A stretch of 54,983 nt of DNA from an uncultured Oscillospiraceae bacterium. GTDB taxonomy: Bacteria > Bacillota > Clostridia > Oscillospirales > Oscillospiraceae. The notes beneath the pieces were generated by a model. The model was not told the origin of the DNA, searched no databases, and saw only the letters and a list, made by a program, of their open reading frames with translations. This document shows positions 25,019 through 36,748 of the stretch, in pieces. Position 1 is the first letter of the stretch; each line of letters starts with the position of its first letter. A program made the translations under genes and the position numbers. The stretch is taken from assembly GCA_934569045.1 (NCBI GenBank), contig CAKTJX010000014.1:1-54983 (forward strand), written 5' to 3'.

Positions 25019-26617
25019 TTACTCCTCCGTGGTTTGCTTTTCCAGGATATCCTCCATGGTCTTGCCGATGGTGTAGTAGAACACGTTGTCCCGGGCGGGC
25101 TGCAGATCCAGCAGCTGGCCCCGCTTGGAATAGACATTGTAGCAGCCATAGAGCACCGGGATCACGCTGCCGTCCTCGGCCACCATCTGGCAGAGGTTGT
25201 AGAAGGTGCCGGAATTGGACAGGGCCTCCTGGGTCATGTTCAGCAGGGTCTCATTGGCCAGCACATTGTTGCCCAGGTTGCCGTAGCCCTTGAAGAACTC
25301 GGAAAGATCGGAGTTGGGCGGCAGCTTGGTCTGGCCCAGATAGATGTCGTAGGTCCCCGCCCGGAGCACCTGCTGATAGGTGATGCCGGGGCCGGAGCTG
25401 CCATACTCCAGCACGCCGCAGGGAATGCCCAGCTCGGACAGATGGGCGGCAATGTCCCGGGCCGTCCGCAGGCGGGCGGAATCGTCCGCGTTCACCAGCA
25501 GCTTCAGCTTCTGAACCTCGTTGGTCTTTTTGTCCTTGGGGAATTGCAGATTGCCGATGGCATCCAGGAATTTCATGGGGTCATAGCCGTAGTCGGCAGC
25601 CAGGCTGGGATAGTAATAGGGGGAACCCGGCGAGGTGATCAGGGTTGTGGGCTGGGCCATGCCCCGGTAGTTGTCCTCGTTCAGGGTCTCCCGGTCGATG
25701 GCATAGGTCAGGGTCTTGCGCAGCACATCGGAATTCTTGAACCAGTCCGAGTAGATGGTGTTGCAGGTGAGATACAGCAGGACGCCGTTCTCCACCTCCC
25801 ACAGCTCAAAGTCACAGCGGTATTCGCCGAAGGAGTCCAGCATGGGGTCCGCAATGGCCAGGTTCAGGTCACCGAACTCGAATTCGTCCCGCAGCTGGGT
25901 CTGGCTGGTGGCCTCCATCAGGGTGATCACATTGGCCCGGACGGAGAGGGCAGCGTCACACCACCAGGAGGTGTTCTTCACCAGCTCCACGCCGGTATCC
26001 GTCTCGTGGAAGGTGTAGGGGCCGGTGCCCAGGGGGTGCTCCGCGCCTACCTCCGAAGCCTTCACAATGGGGATATCCAGCAGCAGGGGCAGGTTCTGAT
26101 AGGCGGTATCCAGATAGAAGGTAATTCCGCCGTCGTCCCGGAGCTTGTACTCCGCAATGTGGGTGAATCGGCCCTTGTAGTAGTCGCTCTGCCGGGCGGC
26201 ATCGTAGGAGGCGATCACGTCTCCGGCGGTGACCCGGGTTCCGTCCGAGAACCGGGCGTTGTCATCCACATAGAAGGTATAGATTCGGTTGTCATCCGAA
26301 ACACGGTACCGGGAGCACAGAATGGGCACCGTCTCGTTGCTGCTGTTGTAGGCGAAGAGGCCCTGGTACATCAGGGAGAACAGCACCCGGTTGGAAAAGT
26401 TCATGGCGATGATGGGATTCATGGACCGGTTGGGGTAATAGGCCAGAATCATGGTCTCGTCCGCCAGCTCGTCCGGCTCCGTAGGGGTCTCCTCATCCTC
26501 CATCAGCAGCGCGTCCCCCGTGGGGACATAGGTTTCGTCCTTCCCGGCGCTTCCGCAGCCGGAGACAAGCGCCGTCAGGGTGGTCAGCACCAGCAGCAGT
26601 GCCAGCAGCCGTTTCAT
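25019..26617 (-). CDS. Peptide/nickel-type ABC solute-binding lipoprotein
   Basis: A 532-residue family 5 solute-binding protein (oligopeptide/dipeptide/nickel class). The signal peptide ends in the lipobox VSGC with Cys21. Recognisable blocks are LFSLMYQGLF near 95, FSDGTRVTAGDVIASYD, LGTGPYTF, LTYAIDRETL and YYPSLAADYGYDP. These proteins deliver ligand to an ABC permease, yet no permease or ATPase gene is adjacent. Its neighbours are pgeF (4-base overlap upstream) and a DUF3048 lipoprotein downstream. It is therefore an orphan component that either uses a remote transporter or has another envelope role. Confidence 0.88.
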   Translation of the reverse strand: MKRLLALLLVLTTLTALVSGCGSAGKDETYVPTGDALLMEDEETPTEPDELADETMILAYYPNRSMNPIIAMNFSNRVLFSLMYQGLFAYNSSNETVPILCSRYRVSDDNRIYTFYVDDNARFSDGTRVTAGDVIASYDAARQSDYYKGRFTHIAEYKLRDDGGITFYLDTAYQNLPLLLDIPIVKASEVGAEHPLGTGPYTFHETDTGVELVKNTSWWCDAALSVRANVITLMEATSQTQLRDEFEFGDLNLAIADPMLDSFGEYRCDFELWEVENGVLLYLTCNTIYSDWFKNSDVLRKTLTYAIDRETLNEDNYRGMAQPTTLITSPGSPYYYPSLAADYGYDPMKFLDAIGNLQFPKDKKTNEVQKLKLLVNADDSARLRTARDIAAHLSELGIPCGVLEYGSSGPGITYQQVLRAGTYDIYLGQTKLPPNSDLSEFFKGYGNLGNNVLANETLLNMTQEALSNSGTFYNLCQMVAEDGSVIPVLYGCYNVYSKRGQLLDLQPARDNVFYYTIGKTMEDILEKQTTEE

Positions 26618-27414
26618 GGATTCCCTCCTTTTCGCACAATCACCGCCCCCTGGGTGCCCCGTCTGCCCTGGGTCACCCGGTGGGACCAGTAGCGGTCAGA
26701 CTGGCACACCGTGCAGGCATCGCTGATTTCCACATCCGCAACCCCGGCCCGGCGCAGAATCCAGGCGTTCACCGCCTTTAAATCTACATGGTATTTTTCC
26801 CCTTTGCTCTGGATATATGCCTCCATTTCCGGGCCAAAGGCACGAAGCAGGGCCTGGGGCACGTCGGAATCCGTCTCAAAATGGCACTGTCCAATATTGG
26901 GGCCGATGGCGGCCCGGATATCCGCCGGGCGGCTGCCATAGACGCGCTCCATGGTCTCCACCACTCTGGCGGCAATGCCGGAGGCTGTGCCCCGCCATCC
27001 CGCGTGGGCCGCGCCCACCGCGCCGGTGACACTGTCCCAGAAGAGAATGGGGGTGCAGTCCGCGGAAAATACCACCAGGGCCAGCCCCGGCACATCTGTC
27101 ACCAGGGCATCGCAGTCCGGCAGATGGGGCGTATAGAGCCCCGCGCCCCGGTCCTGTTCCGTAACCACACGGACGATATCCGAGTGCACCTGCCGGGAGA
27201 GGACCACATTGTGGGGGTCAAAGCCCAGAGCGTCCCCGAGAATCGCGTAGTTCTCTTTCACGTTCTCCAGGGCGTCTCCCCGGCTGGTGCCGATATTCAG
27301 GGAGGCCAGATACCCCTGGCTCACACCGCCCAGCCGGGTGGTGAAGGCATGGGGCGCGGCGATGTTGTCCGCCGCCAGATACTCCAGGCTCCCTTTCTGG
27401 ATTGTTTTGATCAT
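26614..27414 (-). CDS. pgeF: Peptidoglycan editing factor PgeF (YfiH/LACC1 family)
   Basis: A 266-residue zinc-dependent enzyme of the multicopper-like YfiH family. Family members act as purine nucleoside phosphorylase/deaminase-like enzymes and, in E. coli, remove wrongly incorporated amino acids from peptidoglycan precursors. The metal triad is His77 (RQVHSD), Cys120 (SADCTP) and His137 (AAHAGWRG). AGGAGA precedes the ATG. It is the first gene of a minus-strand unit with the solute-binding and DUF3048 lipoproteins. A family A repeat lies directly upstream, between this gene and secA, and no clear promoter remains there. Confidence 0.93.
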   Translation of the reverse strand: MIKTIQKGSLEYLAADNIAAPHAFTTRLGGVSQGYLASLNIGTSRGDALENVKENYAILGDALGFDPHNVVLSRQVHSDIVRVVTEQDRGAGLYTPHLPDCDALVTDVPGLALVVFSADCTPILFWDSVTGAVGAAHAGWRGTASGIAARVVETMERVYGSRPADIRAAIGPNIGQCHFETDSDVPQALLRAFGPEMEAYIQSKGEKYHVDLKAVNAWILRRAGVADVEISDACTVCQSDRYWSHRVTQGRRGTQGAVIVRKGGNP

Positions 27415-27431
27415 ATGTTTCTCCTGAAAGG

Positions 27432-27573
27432 CTGTTGCAAAACAAGAAACCCGTAGGGGCGGCTATTAGCCGCCCGCCGACTTTCGGGACAGAGCGTATA
27501 AATCAAATGCGCAATTCCGTAAGATCGCGGGCGGCTGGTAGCCGCCCCTACGAAAATGCTTGTTTTGCAACAG
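27432..27573. repeat. Repeat family A variant with different outer arms
   Basis: The core (about 27453-27551) has the same hairpin ends, GTAGGGGCGGCT and AGCCGCCCCTAC, but a largely different middle. The outer arms are CTGTTGCAAAACAAG (27432-27446) and CTTGTTTTGCAACAG (27559-27573), a perfect inverted repeat not shared with other copies. It lies between secA and pgeF. Confidence 0.8.
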
Positions 27574-27584
27574 TCCCTTTTATC

Positions 27585-30353
<2,769 letters not shown>

Positions 30354-30420
30354 ATTGGATCTCTCCTTCCAAAACCCGGCTCTGCCGCCGGATTTCCTTC
30401 AATTTCTGCTAATCTATGGC

Positions 30421-30429
30421 ATTATATCA
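30421..30429 (-). promoter_or_regulatory. Extended -10 promoter element for secA
   Basis: Minus strand TGATATAAT, a TGN extended -10, about 68 bases before the start. No good -35 box is seen, as is common with extended -10 promoters. Confidence 0.5.
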
Positions 30430-30474
30430 TAAGGCGGGAAAAAAATATAGAGTATTTTGTGAACAAAGAAAAGG

Positions 30475-30505
30475 AAAAAGAGCCGCAGCTTTTCGCCGCG
30501 GCTCT
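30475..30505 (-). terminator. Terminator of the polysaccharide operon
   Basis: Stem AGAGCCGC (30479-30486) / GCGGCTCT (30498-30505), extended by AGC/GCC with one mismatch; on the minus strand it runs into TTTTTCC. Confidence 0.8.
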
Positions 30506-30512
30506 CTGGGGA

Positions 30513-32474
30513 TTATTTCACTTCCTGCATTTCCTTTGCCTGTTCCGCCTGGCAGTTGACCTCCTCCGGGTCCCGGAAGGTTTCCACCGTCTGCTTCAGG
30601 GCTTGGCGGCAAGTCTCGTCACTGTCCGTTGCCACGGCCTTTGCCAGGATTTCCAGCTTGGCGGCAATCTCGGTGGGGTCTAAGTGCTTGTCCCGCTCCA
30701 CAAAGATCTGGTCGTTGTCGGTCTTGTCCAGGTCCTCGGTTTTCACCAGCAGCTCCTCGTAGAGCTTTTCCCCGGGCCGCAGACCGGTTTCCACAATGTC
30801 GATATCCTTGTAGGGTTCAAAGCCGCTGAGGCGGATCATGTTCTCCGCCAGCTCCAGGATATGCACCGGGCGGCCCATATCCAGCACGAACAGCTCTCCG
30901 TGCCGGGCAAAGGCCCCGGAGGTCAGCACCAGCTGGGCGGCCTCGGGAATGGTCATAAAGTAGCGGATGATCCGCCGGTCCGTCAATGTCACCGGGCCGC
31001 CATACATGATCTGCCGCTTGAAGAGCGGGATCACGCTGCCGTTGCTGCCCAGCACGTTTCCGAACCGGGTGGCGGAGCAGTTCATCTTCCCCTGGTGGCT
31101 CAGCACCTCCATCTCGCACATCCGCTTGGTGGCACCCATGACATTGGTGGGGTTCACCGCCTTGTCCGTGCTGACCATGATGAACTTGGCGCAGCCCGCC
31201 TCCTCGGCCACATCCAGCAGGTTCTTGGTTCCGAAGACGTTGTTCTTCACCGCCTCGCAGCAGTTGCTCTCCATCAGCGGGACGTGCTTGTGGGCCGCCG
31301 CGTGGATGACCACATCCGGCCGATGCTCCCGGAATACCCGCTCCAGCTGGCCCCGGTCCGTAATGGTGACGATCTCCACCACCAAATCCAGGTCCGGGTG
31401 CTGGATTTTCAGCTCCTGCTGGATATCATAGGCACCGTTTTCGTATACGTCCAGAATCACCAGCCGCTTAGGGCCGATTTTGGCAATCTGCCTTGCCAAC
31501 TCCCCGCCGATGGAGCCGCCGCCGCCGGAAATCAGCACGGTCTTGCCCCGGTAATAGGCCTTGGTGTCCTCGGTCAGGATTTCGGAGGCCTGCCGGAACA
31601 GCAGCTCCTCCGCGTCAAAATCACGCAGGCTCCGCTTGCCGCCTACGGACTGGGTGGTGGGATAGTCGTAGGTTTTCAGCTTGCAGCCGGTCTTCTGGTA
31701 GCGGGTATAGAGCTCCTTCTTCCGCTCCGCCGTGGCGCTGGGGATGGCGAAGACCACCTCCTGGATATTGTAATCCCGGAAGACCCGCTCGTCGGCCTCC
31801 TCATCGGAGAACACGGGCACGCCGTTGATGGAGCGGCCGATCTTATTCCGGTCGATATCCACAAAGAACTTGGTGGCGTAGGCCGCCCCGGGATTGCTGG
31901 CCAGGTCTGCCGCCAGGCCCGCGCCCACCCGGCCCGCGCCGATGATGGCAATATTGATCCGCCGGTCCCGGGCGCCCTTGTCCAGAGGCTCCGCCCGGAT
32001 GCCGGTCACCTTCTGGGTTACCACCCGGAGAAAATCTGCCACCTTGGAGCCCCGGCTGTTGGCATCGTACAAATACTGATAAATCTGCCGCATGAGGATA
32101 TCCCCCAGCAGGTTCAGGGCAAACAATGTCACCGCCCGCAGAAATTCCACATCCCGCAGGGGCAGCAGCCGCTGGAGCAGGAAGTACACAGCCCCGGCCA
32201 ATGCGTCGTAGCAGATGAGATTCACATACAGGTTATTCCCGCCGTAGCGCCACACATTGTTATAGGAATTGCTCAGTGCCCGGCAGCCCAGCATACAGGC
32301 CGCCGCCAGAAGGTAGTGCAGCAGGGCCTCGGTGGTGGTGATGGGATAGTAGCTGCTGGGGTAAAAAACCAGCAGCAGCACCGATACGATGGCCAGCATC
32401 ACCAGATCGTAGCCCATGAGCATCAGGGCATGGGTGCTGATAGGCTGTTTTGTTTTTGGTTTCCGATTTTGCAT
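30513..32474 (-). CDS. Membrane-bound nucleotide-sugar 4,6-dehydratase (CapD/PglF type)
   Basis: A 653-residue member of the polysaccharide biosynthesis/CapD family, which makes 4-keto-6-deoxy UDP-HexNAc sugars for glycan assembly. The first ~130 residues carry four membrane helices. Residues about 170-290 form a first Rossmann domain (AIIGAGRVGAGLAADLA) that binds no obvious substrate. Residues about 308-590 form the catalytic SDR domain with SGGGGSIGGELARQI, AAHKHVPLME, and STDKAVNPTNVMGATKR, in which Asp/Lys take the catalytic role usual in this family. It is the last gene of the operon beginning at 35503. The exact product sugar cannot be read from sequence. Confidence 0.9.
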   Translation of the reverse strand: MQNRKPKTKQPISTHALMLMGYDLVMLAIVSVLLLVFYPSSYYPITTTEALLHYLLAAACMLGCRALSNSYNNVWRYGGNNLYVNLICYDALAGAVYFLLQRLLPLRDVEFLRAVTLFALNLLGDILMRQIYQYLYDANSRGSKVADFLRVVTQKVTGIRAEPLDKGARDRRINIAIIGAGRVGAGLAADLASNPGAAYATKFFVDIDRNKIGRSINGVPVFSDEEADERVFRDYNIQEVVFAIPSATAERKKELYTRYQKTGCKLKTYDYPTTQSVGGKRSLRDFDAEELLFRQASEILTEDTKAYYRGKTVLISGGGGSIGGELARQIAKIGPKRLVILDVYENGAYDIQQELKIQHPDLDLVVEIVTITDRGQLERVFREHRPDVVIHAAAHKHVPLMESNCCEAVKNNVFGTKNLLDVAEEAGCAKFIMVSTDKAVNPTNVMGATKRMCEMEVLSHQGKMNCSATRFGNVLGSNGSVIPLFKRQIMYGGPVTLTDRRIIRYFMTIPEAAQLVLTSGAFARHGELFVLDMGRPVHILELAENMIRLSGFEPYKDIDIVETGLRPGEKLYEELLVKTEDLDKTDNDQIFVERDKHLDPTEIAAKLEILAKAVATDSDETCRQALKQTVETFRDPEEVNCQAEQAKEMQEVK

Positions 32475-32514
32475 TCCGTTCTCCCCTCCCGGTTTTCCGG
32501 GAGCTTCCTCTCTC

Positions 32515-33333
32515 TTACAGGCCCAGCAGAATCCGCAGATAGGGCGTGACGCTGCTTTTCAGCGCGGTCAGCAGGCCGAAATGTTTTTTCAGATAGTAGA
32601 ACCAAGGGCCCGCAGGGTCCCCCTTGACGCTTTCCTTTTTCCGCAGGCGGGTCAGCCTGGGCAGGCTCCTGTCGTGCCAGGTGCCGCTGGGCGGGTTATC
32701 TGTGCAGAGCCCAATGTACTGCTCCGACACCCGCAGCTGCCCGCCCGCATCCCGCAGGGCGAAGCCATAGTCAAAATCCCCCAGGGAGTGGTGGTAATGG
32801 CCGTCCATGGGGCCGGTTTTTCGGAACAGGCCGTAGGGAATCAGCACGCAGTTGGCGTTCATGGTGTCGGCCGGCCTGGTCTCCCCCGGCTGCTGGAACC
32901 GGTAGTGGATGCCTTTTTCGTAGACGATGCCGCTGTAGCTGAGATTCCCCGCCTCATCCCGGGTGGCCCCCACGATGACGGCATTGTCCGTATTCCGGCT
33001 CTGCCGGATCATGTGCTCGATGCAGTTTGGGAAAAAGTCCACATCGTCATTCATCATCAGAAGATAGTCGTAGTTCTGCTCCCTTTGCAGCAGTGCCTCC
33101 ATACCCAGGCGCATGCCCCTGGAATAAAAAAGCCCGCCATCGCCCCGAAGCACCTGGATTTCCGCCCCGAAAGACTGGGATTGCAGCATCTCCCCGGTGC
33201 CGTCGGTACTGCCGTCGTCCACCACTAGGAAAGAAAAATGGACTTCCGGATTCCCCGCCACCAGGGTTTCGATGGCCCGGCGGGTTTTGTCCTTTCGGTT
33301 AAAACAGGTAAACAGTGCCAATACAGAATTCAT
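32515..33333 (-). CDS. Family 2 glycosyltransferase (rhamnosyltransferase-like)
   Basis: A 272-residue GT-A fold enzyme. It begins LFTCFNRKDKTRRAIETL, has the nucleotide-binding VVDDGSTDGT near residue 38, and MMNDDVDFFP near residue 94, whose Asp-x-Asp-like acids bind the metal and nucleotide sugar. GDFDYGFALRDAG contains the usual acceptor-side acid. There are no membrane helices except weak C-terminal hydrophobicity, so it acts at the inner face of the membrane on a lipid-linked sugar. It is the third gene of the operon; donor and acceptor are unknown. Confidence 0.88.
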   Translation of the reverse strand: MNSVLALFTCFNRKDKTRRAIETLVAGNPEVHFSFLVVDDGSTDGTGEMLQSQSFGAEIQVLRGDGGLFYSRGMRLGMEALLQREQNYDYLLMMNDDVDFFPNCIEHMIRQSRNTDNAVIVGATRDEAGNLSYSGIVYEKGIHYRFQQPGETRPADTMNANCVLIPYGLFRKTGPMDGHYHHSLGDFDYGFALRDAGGQLRVSEQYIGLCTDNPPSGTWHDRSLPRLTRLRKKESVKGDPAGPWFYYLKKHFGLLTALKSSVTPYLRILLGL

Positions 33334-33354
33334 TCTCTGCTCTTTTCTGTCAGC

Positions 33355-34044
33355 CTACAGGCCGAACATGATTTTTGTGTCCTCTTCCACCGATTCTCTG
33401 GGAATGGCGTAGGGGCCCTTGTCAAAGCGCTCGCAGTAGGGCCGGCCCGCCACGGCGAAGGCCTTCCGGTAGCCCGCGAAGGCTGTGAGCTGCAAAATAT
33501 CCGGGCTATACTGCCCATGGGAATAGGCGAAGAGATCGCATTTCTTCCCCAGCATAGCTTCCAGCTCCTGCTTGGACCGGAAAATCTCCTCTGCCTGCTG
33601 CTCCGGGGTGCACTCGGTCAGAATCCGGTGCATGGAACCATGGACGCCGATGGTCACCAGGGGGTCCTTGGCGAGTTTCCGCAGCTGCTCCGCCGTCAGA
33701 TACCCCGGCTTTCCCACCATGCGGCTCAGGACGAACACCGTAAAGGGAATCCGCCGCTGCCGGAGAATGGGATAGGCGATGGTAAAGGTATCCTCCAGCC
33801 CATCGTCAAAGGTGATGGCTGCGTGGCGGCCATAGTTTTTGTCCTCCGTCAGTGCGTCCAGGGACACATAATCCCGGGGCTTGTCCAGAAAGTGGACAAA
33901 GTCCTCCGTGTCCAGCTTGCAGCTGCTGCACTCCACCTCCGGGTGCAGTGTCACATGGTGGAACATATAGATATCGCTGCAGGGCGGGATATGCCAGAGG
34001 ATATTCAGCACCCGCTTGATCCGGGCCTTTGTTTTCGCGTTCAT
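33355..34044 (-). CDS. Polysaccharide deacetylase family protein
   Basis: A 229-residue protein with the NodB homology domain: AITFDDGLEDTF holds the catalytic base Asp and the first metal-binding Asp, GVHGSMHRIL gives histidines near the second motif (His-x-x-x-His; the usual Ser/Thr-His order is changed), and DLFAYSHGQYSP corresponds to the arginine/proline motif. No signal peptide is visible, so it may act in the cytoplasm on lipid-linked intermediates. It lies 10 bases after the sugar transferase gene. N- or O-deacetylation of a glycan precursor is inferred; the substrate is unknown. Confidence 0.85.
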   Translation of the reverse strand: MNAKTKARIKRVLNILWHIPPCSDIYMFHHVTLHPEVECSSCKLDTEDFVHFLDKPRDYVSLDALTEDKNYGRHAAITFDDGLEDTFTIAYPILRQRRIPFTVFVLSRMVGKPGYLTAEQLRKLAKDPLVTIGVHGSMHRILTECTPEQQAEEIFRSKQELEAMLGKKCDLFAYSHGQYSPDILQLTAFAGYRKAFAVAGRPYCERFDKGPYAIPRESVEEDTKIMFGL

Positions 34045-34054
34045 AGAAAGCTCC

Positions 34055-35503
34055 TTACATACTGCCCTCGTGCCGGAACACCACCAGGATGGTTTTGACC
34101 AGAATTTTCAGGTCCAGTCCCAGAGACCACTGGTCGATATACTGGGTGTCCAGCCGCACGATTTCCTCAAAGTCCGTAATGTTGCTTCTGCCGGAAACCT
34201 GCCACATGCCGGTAATGCCCGGGCGCATAGCCATCCGGGCCCGATGGTGGTCCTCATAGATGGCCCATTCGTCCTTCGTAGGGGGCCGAGTGCCCACCAG
34301 GCTCATGTCCCCCTTCAGCACGTTGAGAAACTGGGGGAATTCATCCAGGCTGGTCCGGCGGATAAAATTGCCGATGCCGGTTTTCTTGGTGCCGTCCGGC
34401 AGAATTTTGTTGCCGATGATCCGGGGGTCCCAGTCCAGCTTGAACATATAGCCGCCGGATACCCGGTTTTCCCCCATATACTGGGCCTTCACCTTGTCCG
34501 CGTCCACAACCATGCTGCGGAACTTGTACATTTTGAAGACCTTGCCGTTGCGCCCAATGCGCTCCTGGGTATAGAAAATCGGGCCCGGAGAGGCGATATA
34601 AATTGCAGGGCCGATGAAGAGCGTCAGTACCGCTGTCAGCACACAGCCCACCAGGCCGCCCAGGATATCCATACCCCGCTTCAGGGCCGAGGCGGCAAAG
34701 CCGATGCGGTTGCGGTAGGCGGTGAGCACATCGTAGCCGCCGATCTCTTCCACGATCTTGTTGCCGCCCATGAGGCTTCGCAGATAGTCCAGATTCAGGT
34801 GCACCGTAATGCCCATTGAGGAGACGGCGTTGGCCAGTTTCAGGGTCTCCTCCTCCGGCGGGATCAGGAACAGCACCTCGTCCACCCAGTTCTGCCGAAT
34901 CCAGGCATCCGCCTGGTCCAAAGGGGCCACCACCTTCAGGGGGCTGTCCGCCCCCAGCTCTCCGCCGTCCGCGAGAATGAGCCCCGCCAGGTGGTAATCG
35001 TTGTACTGTCCCTCCTGGATGCGGCGCTCCAGATCCGGAACGTCTTTTTTGGCCGCGATCACCAGCAGAGAAGCGCCGGAATGGGGGGCAATATGCTTTA
35101 CATAATACCACTTATAGATGCAGCGGCTGGCATAGCTCATGCCGAAATAGAGAAGGCAGGAATAGAGGAAATTCTTCCGGGAGTAAAAGCCGCCCATCTT
35201 CACCACAAAGAACAGCAGCGCTTCCACGGAAAAAATAATGGCCGTATTCTTAAGTGTGGCGCAGAACTCCGCAAAGAGCCCCCGCATCCGCACATCCTCC
35301 ATGGTTCCGTTCAGCACGATCACCACAAAGTCCAGCAGCGGCATACCAAACAGCAGCAGCGTATATTCCCGGCTGCCCATGAGGCTGAAATCCGTTGGAA
35401 TATAGACATAGTAGGACACGATCTGAGCCAGGAACATGACCACCACATCCAGCAGGATAAAATCCCAGCACTTTGTCCAGGGCGTGCCCGATCTTTGATA
35501 CAT
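34055..35503 (-). CDS. Polyprenyl-phosphate sugar-1-phosphate transferase
   Basis: Starts glycan synthesis by placing a sugar-1-phosphate on undecaprenyl phosphate. The 482-residue protein has four or five N-terminal membrane helices (to about 135), a Rossmann-like soluble domain (about 140-260), a further membrane hairpin, and the C-terminal bacterial sugar transferase domain (about 285-482) with KMYKFRSM, RRTSLDEFPQF, KGDMSLVGTRPP and RPGITGMWQVSGRS. The start is the ATG at 35503, with GGGAGG 7 bases before it; upstream in-frame codons overlap the promoter. It is the first gene of the operon and defines its role in exopolysaccharide or capsule synthesis. Confidence 0.93.
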   Translation of the reverse strand: MYQRSGTPWTKCWDFILLDVVVMFLAQIVSYYVYIPTDFSLMGSREYTLLLFGMPLLDFVVIVLNGTMEDVRMRGLFAEFCATLKNTAIIFSVEALLFFVVKMGGFYSRKNFLYSCLLYFGMSYASRCIYKWYYVKHIAPHSGASLLVIAAKKDVPDLERRIQEGQYNDYHLAGLILADGGELGADSPLKVVAPLDQADAWIRQNWVDEVLFLIPPEEETLKLANAVSSMGITVHLNLDYLRSLMGGNKIVEEIGGYDVLTAYRNRIGFAASALKRGMDILGGLVGCVLTAVLTLFIGPAIYIASPGPIFYTQERIGRNGKVFKMYKFRSMVVDADKVKAQYMGENRVSGGYMFKLDWDPRIIGNKILPDGTKKTGIGNFIRRTSLDEFPQFLNVLKGDMSLVGTRPPTKDEWAIYEDHHRARMAMRPGITGMWQVSGRSNITDFEEIVRLDTQYIDQWSLGLDLKILVKTILVVFRHEGSM

Positions 35504-35554
35504 AGTTTTTCCTCCCGCGCCCGCAAAAATGCGCAAAACCCCATAATTACGCCT

Positions 35555-35583
35555 ATTATAGCAAAGTACGGGACTGATTGCAA
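35555..35583 (-). promoter_or_regulatory. Promoter of the polysaccharide operon
   Basis: Minus strand: TTGCAA (35578-35583), 17-bp spacer, TATAAT (35555-35560). Confidence 0.8.
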
Positions 35584-35591
35584 GCCGGGAA

Positions 35592-35621
35592 TTGCGGAAA
35601 GATGGTTTTCTTCCGTATACT
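35592..35621 (+). promoter_or_regulatory. Candidate promoter of the eut operon
   Basis: TTGCGG (35592-35597), 18-bp spacer, TATACT (35616-35621), 44 bases before eutG and back to back with the polysaccharide promoter. The short leader leaves no room for an EutV-type antiterminator hairpin or a cobalamin riboswitch, and none is seen. Confidence 0.5.
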
Positions 35622-35665
35622 TCCTGTTCCGTGGGAAATAATGCTTGTGAAAAGGCGGTGCTTGG

Positions 35666-36748
35666 ATGGAAGAATTTCAGTGCGGAACAAAAATCGTGGC
35701 GGGCCCCGGGGCCATCCGTGCTCTGGGGGAGCTGGGGGCCAAACGGCTTTTTCTGGTGACGGACCCCTTTTTCCGAAAGAACGGCATGGCGGAAAAGGTG
35801 GCGCAAGCCTCCGGGGCGGCGGAAACGGAATACTTTGACGAGGTGCAGCCGGACCCCACCGTGGAGCTGGCGGCGGAGGGAACTGCCCGGCTTAAGCGCT
35901 TCGGCGCGGACCTGCTGGTTGCCCTGGGGGGCGGCAGCGCCATGGACTGCGCCAAGGCCATGGCCTATTTCAGCGGAAGCGAAGCAACTTTGGCGGCCAT
36001 TCCCACCACCTCCGGCTCCGGGTCCGAGGTGACGGATTTTGCGGTGCTGACCCACAGGCAGACCAAATATCCCCTGGTGGACCGGCGTTTACAGCCCAGT
36101 CTCGCCATCTTGGACAGCGACTTTCTGCTGGGGCTGCCCCCTGCCCTGATCGCGGACACGGGCTTTGACGTGCTGACCCACGCGGTGGAGGCCTATACCG
36201 CGTCCAATGCGGGCACCATCCCGGACCTGCTTGCCCAGGAGGCCTTCCGCACGGCCTACGCCGCGCTGCCCGCCTCCTACGCCGGGAATACCTCCGTCCG
36301 GCTGCGGCTGCACATGGCCTCCACCCTGGCGGGAATCGCGTTTTCCAGATCCGGCCTGGGGCTGTGCCACGCCATGAGCCATGCCCTGGGGGCCCGGTTC
36401 CATGTGGCCCACGGGCGGCTGAATGCCATTCTGCTGCCCTCCGTGATCGCCAGCAACGCCCAGGCGGCAGGGGCAAAGTACGCCCAGCTGGCCCGGGCGG
36501 CAGGACTGGGGGGCAGCGCCGATGCCGTGGCCCTGCGGAATCTGAAAAACGGACTGACCCGGCTGCGCCGGGAGCTGGGGCTGCCCCAGACCCTCTCCCA
36601 GGCCGGGGTGGCCCCCGGGAAGGTCTGGGCGGATACGGCGGGCATCGTAGAGGCGGTGCTGGCGGACCCCTGCTGCAAGACCAATCCCATCCCCGTGGAG
36701 GATTTTCAGATTCGGCGGATTCTGGAGGAGGTGACCGGCAATCTCTGA
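35666..36748 (+). CDS. eutG: Iron-containing alcohol dehydrogenase (EutG type)
   Basis: Reduces acetaldehyde to ethanol and regenerates NAD inside the ethanolamine microcompartment. The 360-residue group III dehydrogenase has GGGSAMDCAKA (88-98), the IPTTSGSGSE motif (112-121), and iron ligands Asp168, His172, His235 and His249. It is a little shorter than the enterobacterial enzyme (about 395) and lacks an obvious N-terminal encapsulation extension. It is the first gene of the eut operon. Its 3' end contains the Shine-Dalgarno for eutA, and the two genes overlap by 8 bases if eutA starts at 36741. Confidence 0.9.
   Translation: MEEFQCGTKIVAGPGAIRALGELGAKRLFLVTDPFFRKNGMAEKVAQASGAAETEYFDEVQPDPTVELAAEGTARLKRFGADLLVALGGGSAMDCAKAMAYFSGSEATLAAIPTTSGSGSEVTDFAVLTHRQTKYPLVDRRLQPSLAILDSDFLLGLPPALIADTGFDVLTHAVEAYTASNAGTIPDLLAQEAFRTAYAALPASYAGNTSVRLRLHMASTLAGIAFSRSGLGLCHAMSHALGARFHVAHGRLNAILLPSVIASNAQAAGAKYAQLARAAGLGGSADAVALRNLKNGLTRLRRELGLPQTLSQAGVAPGKVWADTAGIVEAVLADPCCKTNPIPVEDFQIRRILEEVTGNL
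36725..36743 (+). promoter_or_regulatory. Strong Shine-Dalgarno and ATC start of eutA
   Basis: AGGAGGTGA (about 36726-36734) complements the end of 16S rRNA almost perfectly and is followed after 6 bases by ATC (36741-36743), in frame with eutA. No ATG, GTG or TTG occurs in that frame between the upstream in-frame stop (36732-36734) and GTG at 36771, which lies within the conserved nucleotide-binding strand. Confidence 0.55.

Noticed and set aside
35504..35665. Cobalamin riboswitch or EutV-responsive hairpin before the eut operon
   Set aside because: The 160-base divergent gap is filled by two promoters and no conserved B12-box or paired hairpins are visible.
35504..36055. Longer N-terminus for the sugar transferase
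   Set aside because: The region contains its own promoter and the divergent eutG gene; GGGAGG before ATG 35503 marks the start.
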